Part shown: one piece after another, positions 51,508-59,790 of the stretch
Numbering within the stretch: the stretch's first letter is position 1
Layout of the letters: each line of letters begins with the position of its first letter
Assembly: GCA_035503615.1 (NCBI GenBank)
Contig: DATJTI010000037.1
Span: 34,064-98,063 of the forward strand
DNA length: 64,000 nucleotides
From: AP-15 sp035503615
GTDB lineage: Bacteria; Pseudomonadota; Alphaproteobacteria; ATCC43930; CGMCC-115725
Direction of reading: 5' to 3'
Made by a program: the position numbers and the translations under genes
The notes under the pieces: generated by a model
What the model was told of the DNA's origin: nothing
Databases searched by the model: none
The model's input: only the letters and a program-made list of their open reading frames with translations

Positions 51508-52368
51508 TCAATAGCTCGGCCTTGACGCAAACGGTGTCAGCTGCAGCTCGTGGGTCCAGCATGACCGGTCCTGGGTGTGCAGATACCAGTACGCCTCGGC
51601 GATCTTGACCGGGTTGATGATCAGGTCGCGCCGGTTCTGGTTGCGCGTCAATGCGCGGCTGCCGGGTGAATCGATCGAGCCGTCGATCACGATATTGGCG
51701 ACGTGGACACCATGCTCGGAATATTCCTCGGTCAGCACCTGGGCCAGGGTGCGCATCAAGACGCGCGGGTAATAGAGCGACTGGCCGGTCATCCGCTTCT
51801 TGCCACGCAAGGAGCTCGAATTGTTGGAGAAGAAAAACGAGCCGGCACCCTTTTTGCGCATCGCGGGCAACACTTCCTTGGCGACAAGAAACGGCCCGCG
51901 TGCCGAGATGTGCAGCCCGGTATCGAGGATTTCGACCGGGACGTGTTCGAGCAACTCCTTGTCGGGCGGGAGATCACGGCCTTCGAGATAGCCGGCGTTG
52001 TAGATCAGCACGTCCGGGTCGCCCGCTTCACGTCGGATCGCGGCGAACGCCGATGCGATCGAGTTCTGCGAGACGAGGTCGAGTTCGACAATCATGCATT
52101 CGCCGCGCTGCTCGCGGATCGCCGCCGCCAGTGGTGCCGCGTTCTTCTCGTTGCGGGTCGTCAACACGGTGAAGAAACCCTCTTGTGCGAATTTCTGCGC
52201 GATGGCGCCGCCGACACCCCAGCGCACACCGACCTCGACCGCGCTGTCGTCAACCGGATGGCCGTGCGCCAGCAGCGTATTGCGGCCATCGGCCTGCCAC
52301 TTCGAGGTGGCGCCAATCACCACACAGACCGGCTTGCCTTTTGTATTCGCGTTATGATGCTCGCTCAT
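51508..52368 (-). CDS. Atypical SDR-fold protein
   Basis: A 286-residue short-chain-dehydrogenase-like protein with two unusual features. The nucleotide-binding Gly motif is split: VCVVIGATSKW is followed by about 28 extra residues before VRWGVGGAIAQKFAQEG. The catalytic YxxxK is not intact: SNNSSSLRGKKRMTGQSLYYPRVLMRTL has Tyr-Tyr-Pro-Arg-Val and no Lys at the expected position. Other SDR features remain (LDLVSQNSIASAFAAIRRE, DVLIYNAGYLEG, VHVANIVIDGSID). It may be a diverged reductase or a non-catalytic member. The start is ATG 52368. Confidence 0.8.
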   Translation of the reverse strand: MSEHHNANTKGKPVCVVIGATSKWQADGRNTLLAHGHPVDDSAVEVGVRWGVGGAIAQKFAQEGFFTVLTTRNEKNAAPLAAAIREQRGECMIVELDLVSQNSIASAFAAIRREAGDPDVLIYNAGYLEGRDLPPDKELLEHVPVEILDTGLHISARGPFLVAKEVLPAMRKKGAGSFFFSNNSSSLRGKKRMTGQSLYYPRVLMRTLAQVLTEEYSEHGVHVANIVIDGSIDSPGSRALTRNQNRRDLIINPVKIAEAYWYLHTQDRSCWTHELQLTPFASRPSY

Positions 52369-52396
52369 GCGAAAGCTTCTCCTCTGTTATCGCAAT

Positions 52397-52426
52397 GTTT
52401 GGCATTGCGGCGGTTGGCATTGCGGC
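52397..52426. repeat. 15-bp tandem duplication
   Basis: GTTTGGCATTGCGGC (52397-52411) and GGTTGGCATTGCGGC (52412-52426), one mismatch, directly adjacent. It lies in the spacer upstream of the atypical SDR gene. Confidence 0.88.
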
Positions 52427-52567
52427 GTTAGGGCGAATGGTGGACCCGGGAGGGCAGCTCGGCAAATCTAATCCGCCGGATTTGGCGGCACGCGCCGTCC
52501 TGACCGGGCAAGGTCCAGCACCGGTCCGACTTGACCGCTCGCCGCTCGCATGCGGAACGAGCCGGGA

Positions 52568-53002
52568 TCAGGCGGCGAGGCTGCCGAGATCGACACCGCA
52601 ATGCTTGCACCGGGTCGCCGCCGGGTCGAGGTCATCAGATCGGCAAGCCGGGCAGGTCTTAGTCGGGGTGGGATCGCCAAACACGGTCTTGCCCAGCCGT
52701 GCCATGACGATCTTGTAAGGCAGGACGATCAGGAAGTACACGACCGCCATGAAAATGATGAAATAGATGATCGCCGAGATGAACCCGCCGAGATTGAGAT
52801 AGGTACCGGTACTGCCGCCGGCGACCAGCTGCCAGCCGAGCCCCGGTCCTTTCACACCACCCTGCGCCGCGGCGATCAGCGGGTTGATGATATTGTCGGT
52901 AAACGCCTTGACGAGATTGCTAAACGCCAGCGCTACGACCAGGCCGACGGCAACGACGACAACGTCGCCGCGCATCAGGAAGTTTCTGAAGCCCTTCAGC
53001 AT
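52568..53002 (-). CDS. mscL: Large-conductance mechanosensitive channel MscL with C-terminal zinc ribbon
   Basis: A 144-residue channel. MLKGFRNFLMRGDVVVVAVGLVVALAFSNLVKAF is the N-terminal helix and pore-lining TM1. A periplasmic loop (GGVKGPGLGWQLVAGGSTGTYLNLG) and TM2 (FISAIIYFIIFMAVVYFLIVL) follow. The usual charged cytoplasmic bundle is replaced by a zinc-ribbon-like module (CPACRSDDLDPAATRCKHC). MscL opens under membrane tension to release solutes in hypo-osmotic shock. GGGAGG lies about eight bases before the ATG. Confidence 0.9.
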   Translation of the reverse strand: MLKGFRNFLMRGDVVVVAVGLVVALAFSNLVKAFTDNIINPLIAAAQGGVKGPGLGWQLVAGGSTGTYLNLGGFISAIIYFIIFMAVVYFLIVLPYKIVMARLGKTVFGDPTPTKTCPACRSDDLDPAATRCKHCGVDLGSLAA

Positions 53003-53178
53003 TTGCGTCCTCCCTGATCTATGCAATCGAGGGCCGAGCGCGATGCTCGTACCGAACGGATGCTAGCGGGATTGGCTACTTGCCGCGAGCCCCTTTAAAA
53101 CTCTACAATGATCGGCTGAGCGGTGCGGTCGCCATCGGCGGCTCGCGCCGTGCTTGTCCGCCCTACGTTTCCGATGTA

Positions 53179-53218
53179 ACCCTTTCCGGCAGGGGGTGAC
53201 CCTTTCCGGCAGAGGGTT
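53179..53218. repeat. 20-bp tandem duplication at a gene end
   Basis: ACCCTTTCCGGCAGGGGGTG (53179-53198) and ACCCTTTCCGGCAGAGGGTT (53199-53218). The second unit folds as ACCCT-TTCCGGCAG-AGGGT. It overlaps the stop codon (53217-53219) of the minus-strand amidohydrolase and may aid termination. Confidence 0.88.
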
Positions 53219-54047
53219 AGCGAGCGCGGTTCCAGCCCCACCAGGTACAAAGCGCCTCGCCCATGACGAGATCAAGGTCGCGGCCCTTGAGCCACGGTAA
53301 TTCCTCGGTGAACATCGTCACGCATTGCCGCCACGAGCACTTCATCTTGGTGATGTCGGTGCCCCAGAACATCCGGTGCGGCCCGAACGCGTCGAACACC
53401 TGCCGCAAATAGACGTGCAATGCCGGGAACGGATACGCCTCGCTCGCATAATGCGGCACACCCGTGGCTTTCACCGCGACATTGGGAAATTTCGCCAATG
53501 CCAAGAGCTGCGGCAGATGGGTCATCGCCGTGCCGTCTTTCAAGGTCGAGGTACCGCCGCGGCCGCCCAGATGATCGATCGTCAGCCGCAGCCCGGGATG
53601 ATGCTCGGCAATGCGGCCAATTTCCGCGAGCGAGTCGGTGGCGAGCATCGCGATCGGCACACCGGCCTTCTCGGCTTCGCTCCACAGCCATTCGAGGCTG
53701 CCATCGGCGAGCCAGCGTCGCGCCGGATCGTTGAGAAACCCATAGCGCAGCCCGAGCATGCCCGGCTGCTCCCGCCATCGGGCGATACGGCCGCGCGATC
53801 CCGGCTGGTCGAGCGGCACTGCCCCCATGATCGCGAACCGGCCCGGATAGGTTGTAACCGCCGTCAACGCCATCGCGGTCGAATTCGGGTCCCACCCCGG
53901 CGGATGGATGATCGCGGCATCAACCCCGGCCTCGTCCATCAACGGGATGGCGTCCTGCGGGGTGAACGCCGTCACCTGGCGATGCGACAAGTTGCTCGGC
54001 AGGCCCGACCCCCACAAATGGATCTGTGCGTCGACGATCGGCATCAC
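53217..54047 (-). CDS. Amidohydrolase family protein (amidohydro_2, TIM barrel)
   Basis: A 276-residue metal-dependent hydrolase-like TIM barrel. The metal motif at the start is VDAQIHLWGSG (D-x-x-x-H in place of the common DxHxH). AAIIHPPGWDPNS and GLRYGFLNDP follow. RLTIDHLGGRGG carries the central His, and MFWGTDITKM the final Asp. It resembles 2-pyrone-4,6-dicarboxylate hydrolase and related decarboxylases or lactonases of aromatic and sugar-acid catabolism. It is 57 bases downstream of the E1 beta gene and on the same strand, so it may be in that operon. Confidence 0.83.
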   Translation of the reverse strand: MMPIVDAQIHLWGSGLPSNLSHRQVTAFTPQDAIPLMDEAGVDAAIIHPPGWDPNSTAMALTAVTTYPGRFAIMGAVPLDQPGSRGRIARWREQPGMLGLRYGFLNDPARRWLADGSLEWLWSEAEKAGVPIAMLATDSLAEIGRIAEHHPGLRLTIDHLGGRGGTSTLKDGTAMTHLPQLLALAKFPNVAVKATGVPHYASEAYPFPALHVYLRQVFDAFGPHRMFWGTDITKMKCSWRQCVTMFTEELPWLKGRDLDLVMGEALCTWWGWNRAR

Positions 54048-54104
54048 GGGCTCTTTCTGCTGTTTCGGGAAACGACACCGATCATGGTGGGCAGCGCCCT
54101 CCGC

Positions 54105-55082
54105 TCATGCTGCCACATCGGGCCGCGATCCGTGCAGCACCTCGCGGATCGCGGCGATGATCCGGTCGCGGTTCGGGAACACGTGGCTTTCGAGCACCGG
54201 GCTGTACGGGATCGGCACGGGCAGCGCGCAGACCCGCCTCGGCGGTGCGGCGAGCTGGGCGAAGGTGGCGGCATCCTCGGTCGCGAGGGCGGCGATCTCA
54301 GCCGAGAAGCCAGCCGTCGGGCCGGCCTCGTCGGCGATGACGAGCCGGCCGGTCTTGCGCACCGAGCAGCGGATGGTTTCGGCGTCAAGCGGCACCAAAC
54401 TGCGGGGATCGACGATCTCGACCGAGACCCCTTCCGGCGCCAGCGTTTCGGCCGCGGCCAATGCCTCGTGCACGAGCCAGGCAAGGGCCACCACCGTCAC
54501 GTCGCTACCCTCGCGTTTGATGTCGGCCTCGCCCAACGGGATCGCGTAGTCCGCCTCCGGCACCGGTCCCTTGCGGGTGTTGAGCCGACCCGATTCGAAC
54601 GAGATGACCGGGTTGTTGTCGCGGATCGCGGTCTTGATCATCCCTTTCAGGTCATGCGGGGTCGAGGGCAGAAACATTTTCAGCCCGGCAACATTCATGA
54701 ACATCGAATAAGGCGATTGCGAATGCTGTGCGGCGACCTGGCCGCCGCCGCCGACCGACGCCCGGAACAGGATCGGAAACCTCTGCTGGCCGCCGAACAT
54801 ATAGTGGATCTTGGCGGCCTGGTTGACGATCTGATCCATCGCGACAAACGAGAACGTCACCTGCCGCCAATCGACGATCGGACGGAAGCCGCAGCCGGCG
54901 GCACCGATCGCCATGCCGGTCAGCGCCGCCTCGGTGATCGGTGTCGCCCTGACCCGCTCGGGGCCGAACTCCCGCAACAGCGGCGGCAATGCGTCGGTCG
55001 ACAGGTAGAAGATGCGGGGATCGCGCCGCATCTCTTCGGCAATCGCCTCGATGGCTGCCTCGTTATAGGTCAGCTCCCGCAT
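54105..55082 (-). CDS. Alpha-ketoacid dehydrogenase E1 component, beta subunit
   Basis: A 325-residue transketolase-type beta subunit. MRELTYNEAAIEAIAEEMRRDP and ERVRATPITEAALTGMAIGAA contain the Glu that activates thiamine diphosphate. FSFVAMDQIVNQAAKIHYMFGG follows, and SVEIVDPRSLVPLDAETIRCSV opens the C-terminal domain. It pairs with the alpha subunit encoded upstream. This is the E1 of a pyruvate, branched-chain or acetoin-type complex. No E2 or E3 gene is nearby, so its acceptor complex must be encoded elsewhere, or it acts as a free 2-oxoacid decarboxylase/oxidoreductase. Confidence 0.88.
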   Translation of the reverse strand: MRELTYNEAAIEAIAEEMRRDPRIFYLSTDALPPLLREFGPERVRATPITEAALTGMAIGAAGCGFRPIVDWRQVTFSFVAMDQIVNQAAKIHYMFGGQQRFPILFRASVGGGGQVAAQHSQSPYSMFMNVAGLKMFLPSTPHDLKGMIKTAIRDNNPVISFESGRLNTRKGPVPEADYAIPLGEADIKREGSDVTVVALAWLVHEALAAAETLAPEGVSVEIVDPRSLVPLDAETIRCSVRKTGRLVIADEAGPTAGFSAEIAALATEDAATFAQLAAPPRRVCALPVPIPYSPVLESHVFPNRDRIIAAIREVLHGSRPDVAA

Positions 55083-55229
55083 CGTCCGCCTCTCAATTCA
55101 GCCGGTTGTCGCCGTGACCGCGAAAGCGGAAATCCGGGGCGGGTGACCGAGATCCCCGGTGTCCCGCTTCCGGCAAAACCCCGCCGCAGCAGAACGCCGC
55201 AATCGACACATTGTCGCCCGGCCTTGGCC

Positions 55230-56237
55230 TTACGCTGCGAACACATCCTCGGTCGCTTCGTCGGGCAGCGGGAACGGGCTCGCCTCGGCAAAAGCGATGG
55301 CGGCATCTAGAGCAGCCATGACCTCACGCTCGATCGCTTCGCGCCCGGCATCGTCGAGGCCGCCCGCGGCGCGCAACTGCTGATCGAGCCGGGCGATCGG
55401 ATCCTTGCCTCGCCACGCTTCGAGTTCCGCCAGGTCGCGCCGATCCGGCTGCCCGCGACGCTCGGTATGAGCACGCCAGCGATAGGTCTTGCATTCGATC
55501 AGGCTCGGGCCATCGCCGGCGCGCGCCCGCTCGACGGCTCGGGCGGCCGCCTGATACACGGCAAAGATGTCGTTGCCATCAACGACCGCACCCGGAATGC
55601 CGTAGCCGGCGGCACGCGCCGCCACGTCCGGGAGCGCATGGGTCGCCGCGGCCGCGGTATTTGCCGCATACATGTTGTTTTCGCAAATATAGAGCATCGG
55701 CAATTTCCACGTTGCCGCGATATTCAAGCATTCGTGGAATGGCCCGGCATTGGCGGCACCATCGCCAAAGAACGAAACGGCGACGGCGCCCTTCCGTTCC
55801 ATCTGCGCGGCGAGGCCGGCGCCGGTGACGATCGCGATCCCGCCGGCGACGATGCCGTTGGCGCCGAGCATGCCGATGCCGAAATCGGCGATGTGCATCG
55901 AGCCGCCCTTGCCCTTGCAATAGCCGGTCCGCCGGCCATAAAGCTCGGCCATCATCCGGTTCAGGTCGGCGCCCTTGGCGATGCAATGGCCGTGGCCGCG
56001 ATGGGTCGAGATGATCCGGTCGCCTTCCCCGAGGGCGCTGCAGACGCCGACCGCAACGGCCTCCTCGCCGATATAGGAGTGCACGACACCGTAGATTTTG
56101 CCAGCGAGATAATCGGCCGAGGCACGCTCCTCGAACCGCCGGATCGTCAGCATGCGCCGCAGCATCTCCCGCTGGGTCTCGGGCGGCAGATTTGCCGATA
56201 GGCGGGGTGTCGCGAGAGCTGTTGTCGAGCGAGGCAT
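55230..56237 (-). CDS. Thiamine pyrophosphate-dependent dehydrogenase E1 component, alpha subunit
   Basis: A 335-residue alpha subunit. It begins RMLTIRRFEERASADYLAGKIYGVVHSYIGEEAVAVGVC. The motif STHRGHGHCIAKGADLNRMMAELYGR is followed by the thiamine-diphosphate motif FFGDGAANAGPFHECLNIAATWKLPMLYICENN (GDG...NN). The end reads YRWRAHTERRGQPDRRD. It resembles acetoin:DCPIP oxidoreductase and pyruvate dehydrogenase E1 alpha. GGAGGG lies about nine bases before the ATG at 56237. It is the first gene of a likely operon with E1 beta and the amidohydrolase. The 384-base spacer upstream holds an ATTGGC/GCCAAT inverted repeat (56552-56579) and nothing else I can support. Confidence 0.88.
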   Translation of the reverse strand: MPRSTTALATPRLSANLPPETQREMLRRMLTIRRFEERASADYLAGKIYGVVHSYIGEEAVAVGVCSALGEGDRIISTHRGHGHCIAKGADLNRMMAELYGRRTGYCKGKGGSMHIADFGIGMLGANGIVAGGIAIVTGAGLAAQMERKGAVAVSFFGDGAANAGPFHECLNIAATWKLPMLYICENNMYAANTAAAATHALPDVAARAAGYGIPGAVVDGNDIFAVYQAAARAVERARAGDGPSLIECKTYRWRAHTERRGQPDRRDLAELEAWRGKDPIARLDQQLRAAGGLDDAGREAIEREVMAALDAAIAFAEASPFPLPDEATEDVFAA

Positions 56238-56620
56238 GGGCGCGGTCCCTCCGCACCGGTCGAGAATAGCATGATGATGGGCCAACGCTCGACCGGCGGC
56301 AACCACAACGAACGGGTCGCATCCCGAGACCGGCGCCGGCCGGAGGCAAAGGAACAGGGCCGAGCCGATCCGTTCCCTTCTTTGGTCGATCAGTCGATGC
56401 AATAGGGAACTTCACGCTGTTGCGTTGCGGGGGCCTTACCGGGCCGCTGCCGGCGATGCGGGCAGTCGCCCGCGGTATTGGCGAACAGCGGTGTGGCCCG
56501 GCGATTGCCCAATGCGTCATGGCTGTCACCGCGCCAACGCGTATTGCGACGATTGGCAAAAGGCGGGACGATTGCCAATGCGGACCCAAGAATCCGCGAA
56601 ATGTCGGTGAAGGAAAGCCA

Positions 56621-58198
56621 ATGAAATATGACGTCGTGATCTGCGGCGGCGGCGCCGCCGGATCGGTCCTGGCCAGCCGATTGGCGGCCGACGCGCGGAC
56701 TTCGGTGCTGTTGCTGGAAGCGGGGCCCGACTATCCCGACCCGGCCCATCTTCCGGACGATATCAAATTCGGCCACACGCGCTTTGCCGAAGCTCCGGAT
56801 TCACAGCACAACTGGGCCTTGCGCGGCACCATCACCGAGGAACAGGGGGCGATCCACGTCGCCCAGGGAAAGGTAATCGGCGGCGGGTCGTCGATCAATG
56901 GCCAGGCGATGCAACGCGGGTTTCCCGAGGATTACGATTCGTGGGCAGCGCTCGGCAACGACCAATGGTCTTATGAAAAGGTCGTCCCCTATTTCCGCAA
57001 ATCGGAGCGCGATCTCGACATCAAGGACAATTACTGCCACGGGTCGGACGGGCCGATGCCGGTCAGGCGCCGGCAGACCGGCCCCACGCCGGCGATCCAG
57101 CAGGCGTTTCACGCCGCCTGCATCGCCGCCGGCTACGGCACCACCGACGACACCAACGGCCTCCATCCGGCCGGTCTCGGTGTGTCGCCGTCGAACAACA
57201 TCGACGGGGTGCGGATGAGCACGGCGATGACGCATCTGAACCCGATGCGCGACCATCTGAACCTGACCGTGCGGGGCCGGGTGTTTGTCCGCAAGATCCT
57301 GATCGATCATGGCCGGGCCGTCGGCGTCGAAGCCGAAAGCGGCGGCAAGGTGTTTCAGATCGACGCCGGCCGGGTGGTGCTGAGCTCCGGGGCGATCCGT
57401 TCGCCGCAGCTCTTGATGCTGTCGGGCATCGGCCCCGAGGAGCATCTGCGCGAATTCGGAATCCCGACGATGCGCCATCTTCCCGGGGTCGGGCAGAACC
57501 TGATGAACCATCTGAGCGCCCAGACGACCTTCAAGGTCAAGGACGGCATCTCGCTGACCAGCGACCGCGATGCCGTGCATTTCTCATTGCATTACACCGC
57601 CGACGGGTCGGATGCCGTCAACGACATGGTGTTGCGGGCGAGCCCGGTCATCGATGAACGCGAGGAGCGGGTTCCGGGGGTGCGCACCAAATATCTGGTG
57701 GGTGACGTTCCGGCCGACCGGGCGGCGCGGATCTCGTGCACGCTCGGCCTGCCCGACGGCTCGGGCTATGTCAAATTGGCCTCGGCCGACCCCGGTGTCC
57801 AGCCGACTTTCAACTACTGTTATCTGCGCCACCCGAACGACATCCGGCGGGTGCGCGACGGTCTGCGGTTTGCCGCGCGGCTATTGGAGTCGGATGCGTT
57901 CAAGGGTGTCGCCGACTACCGGATCCAGCCGGGTGACGAGATCCTGGCCGATGACGACGCGCTCGATCTGTGGATCCGTCAGACCGTCGGCACCGCCCGG
58001 CATGTCTCCGGCACCTGCAAGATGGGTCGCGACGACGATCCGATGGCGGTGGTCGACCAGTATTGCCGGGTGAAGGGCATCGAGGGGCTGTGGGTGGCCG
58101 ATGCCTCGGTCATGCCGCGCATTCCCCGCTCGGGCGGTGCCCATGCGACCGTGATCATGATCGGCGAGCGTGTCGTCGATTGGATCGCGGCCGGCTGA
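56621..58198 (+). CDS. GMC family oxidoreductase (choline dehydrogenase-like)
   Basis: A 525-residue flavoprotein. The FAD motif is YDVVICGGGAAGSVLASRLAAD. GMC signature 1 is GKVIGGGSSINGQAMQRG and signature 2 is VVLSSGAIRSPQLLMLSGIGP. The active-site His region is TARHVSGTCKMGRDDD, and the C-terminal block is LWVADASVMPRIPRSGGAHATVIMIGE. It oxidises an alcohol group in a polyol, sugar or choline-like substrate, passing electrons to quinone or another acceptor. There is no export signal. AAGGAA lies about seven bases before the ATG. It is divergent from the E1 operon. Confidence 0.9.
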   Translation: MKYDVVICGGGAAGSVLASRLAADARTSVLLLEAGPDYPDPAHLPDDIKFGHTRFAEAPDSQHNWALRGTITEEQGAIHVAQGKVIGGGSSINGQAMQRGFPEDYDSWAALGNDQWSYEKVVPYFRKSERDLDIKDNYCHGSDGPMPVRRRQTGPTPAIQQAFHAACIAAGYGTTDDTNGLHPAGLGVSPSNNIDGVRMSTAMTHLNPMRDHLNLTVRGRVFVRKILIDHGRAVGVEAESGGKVFQIDAGRVVLSSGAIRSPQLLMLSGIGPEEHLREFGIPTMRHLPGVGQNLMNHLSAQTTFKVKDGISLTSDRDAVHFSLHYTADGSDAVNDMVLRASPVIDEREERVPGVRTKYLVGDVPADRAARISCTLGLPDGSGYVKLASADPGVQPTFNYCYLRHPNDIRRVRDGLRFAARLLESDAFKGVADYRIQPGDEILADDDALDLWIRQTVGTARHVSGTCKMGRDDDPMAVVDQYCRVKGIEGLWVADASVMPRIPRSGGAHATVIMIGERVVDWIAAG

Positions 58199-58217
58199 CC
58201 GCGCCACGATAGCTTTG

Positions 58218-58254
58218 CCTGCCGCACCGCTGCCTGATGCGGCGGAGCGGCAGG
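58218..58254. terminator. Hairpin between convergent GMC oxidoreductase and asnS genes
   Basis: CCTGCCGCACCGC (58218-58230) pairs with GCGGAGCGGCAGG (58242-58254) with one mismatch. It is symmetric between two converging genes and so could end transcription from both sides, although there is no long T run. Confidence 0.5.
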
Positions 58255-58274
58255 GCGCTCAACCAATAGCGTGA

Positions 58275-59681
58275 TCAGTAGCGTGCGTTGCCGGGAGTGC
58301 GCGGAAACGGGATCGCGTCGCGCACATTGGCGAGACCGGTGACATAGGCGAGGGTGCGCTCGAAGCCGAGGCCGAAGCCGGCATGCGGCACGGTCCCGTA
58401 GCGTCTGAGGTCGCGGTACCAGGCGTAGTGCTCGCGGTCGATGCCGCATTCGGCCATGCGCATGTCGAGCCTATCGAGCCGCTCCTCGCGCTGGCTGCCA
58501 CCGATGATCTCGCCGATCCCCGGCGCCAGCACGTCCATCGCCGCGACGGTCCGCCCGTCATCGTTGAGGCGCATGTAGAACGCCTTGATGTCCTTCGGGT
58601 AGTTCATTACGATGACCGGCTTTTTCGCATGCTTTTCGGTCAGATAGCGCTCGTGCTCGGATTGCAGGTCGACGCCCCACGCGACCGGAAACTCGAATTT
58701 CTGTTTGGCGCGTTCGAGCACATGGATCGCTTCGCCATAATCCATGCGTAGGAATTCCGAACCGACGATCCCTTCGAGCTTTGCGACCAGCCCCTTCTCG
58801 ATCCGCTGATCGAAAAAGGCGAGGTCGTCCGGCCGCTCGTTCAACAATGCCGCTAACGTGTATTTGAGCAGTGCCTCGGCCAGGCTGGCATCGTCGGCGA
58901 GATCGGCAAAGGCGATCTCCGGCTCGATCATCCAGAACTCGGCGAGATGCCGGCTGGTGTTCGAGTTCTCGGCACGGAAGGTCGGACCAAAGGTGTAGAC
59001 CTTGCTCAATGCGAGGCAATAGGCCTCGACCGCGAGCTGTCCCGATACCGTCAGGAACGCCTCGCGACCAAAAAAATCCTGCGCGAAATCAACCTCGCCA
59101 CCCGCCGTCCGCGGCAGATTGGCGAGATCGAGCGTCGAGACCCGGAACAATGCGCCGGCTCCCTCCGCGTCGGAGGCGGTGATGATCGGGGTATTGACCC
59201 AGAAGAAGCCGTGCTCGGCGAAAAAGCGATGGATCGCTTGCGCCAGGCTGTGCCGCACTCGCGCCGTCGCCCCGATCACATTGGTGCGCGGCCGCAGATG
59301 CGCCACCTCGCGCAGATATTCGAGCGTGTGCGGCTTGGGCTGGATCGGGTAGGTCTCCGGGTCGTCGACCCAGCCGATCACGCGGACCGCATCGGCCTGC
59401 ATCTCGAAAGGCTGCCCCTTTGCTGGTGACGGCACGATCTTTCCGGTCGCCTCGATCGCACAGCCGGCGGTCAGCCGCAGAATTTCGCTGGCGTAATTGG
59501 GCAGGGTGTCGGGGGCCACGACCTGCAATGGCTGGAACGACGAGCCATCCGAGACATGCACGAAGGAGAGGCCCGCCTTCGAGTCGCGCCGGGTCCGCAC
59601 CCAGCCCTTGATCGTGACCGGCGCCTCCTGCCCGACCTCGCCGGCCAGGATCGCGCGCATGCTGACCGCCTGCTGCTGCAT
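58275..59681 (-). CDS. asnS: Asparagine--tRNA ligase
   Basis: A 468-residue class IIb aminoacyl-tRNA synthetase. The N-terminal OB fold is TIKGWVRTRRDSKAGLSFVHVSDGSSFQPLQVV. RVRHSLAQAIHRFFAEHGFFWVNTPIITASDAEGAG is the motif 1 region. The long AsnRS-type VSGQLAVEAYCLALSKVYTFGPTFRAENSNTSRHLAEFWMIEPE is motif 2, and HAGFGLGFERTLAYVTGLANVRDAIPFPRTPG is motif 3 and the C-terminus. It charges tRNA-Asn directly. Many alphaproteobacteria lack this enzyme and use AspRS plus GatCAB. ATG 59681 was used; ATG 59660 is a possible start. Confidence 0.92.
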   Translation of the reverse strand: MQQQAVSMRAILAGEVGQEAPVTIKGWVRTRRDSKAGLSFVHVSDGSSFQPLQVVAPDTLPNYASEILRLTAGCAIEATGKIVPSPAKGQPFEMQADAVRVIGWVDDPETYPIQPKPHTLEYLREVAHLRPRTNVIGATARVRHSLAQAIHRFFAEHGFFWVNTPIITASDAEGAGALFRVSTLDLANLPRTAGGEVDFAQDFFGREAFLTVSGQLAVEAYCLALSKVYTFGPTFRAENSNTSRHLAEFWMIEPEIAFADLADDASLAEALLKYTLAALLNERPDDLAFFDQRIEKGLVAKLEGIVGSEFLRMDYGEAIHVLERAKQKFEFPVAWGVDLQSEHERYLTEKHAKKPVIVMNYPKDIKAFYMRLNDDGRTVAAMDVLAPGIGEIIGGSQREERLDRLDMRMAECGIDREHYAWYRDLRRYGTVPHAGFGLGFERTLAYVTGLANVRDAIPFPRTPGNARY

Positions 59682-59790
59682 TGGGGAAGAGTGCCTCGCA
59701 TGACCCGCCCTGTCCAGCGGTCGCGACAAGGCGGCCCTGCCGCCTGCGGCTCGCGGGCCTGTGCTGCCGGCCGCAGCGATGCCCGATCGT

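Noticed and set aside
53325..55310. 661-codon plus-strand frame opposite the amidohydrolase and E1 beta genes
   Set aside because: Composition is that of an antisense shadow (Arg/His/Gln-rich) and it spans two well-identified minus-strand genes.
56238..56620. tRNA or riboswitch in the 384-base spacer before the GMC gene
   Set aside because: No cloverleaf, T-loop or conserved riboswitch core could be drawn; only a loose ATTGGC/GCCAAT repeat is present.
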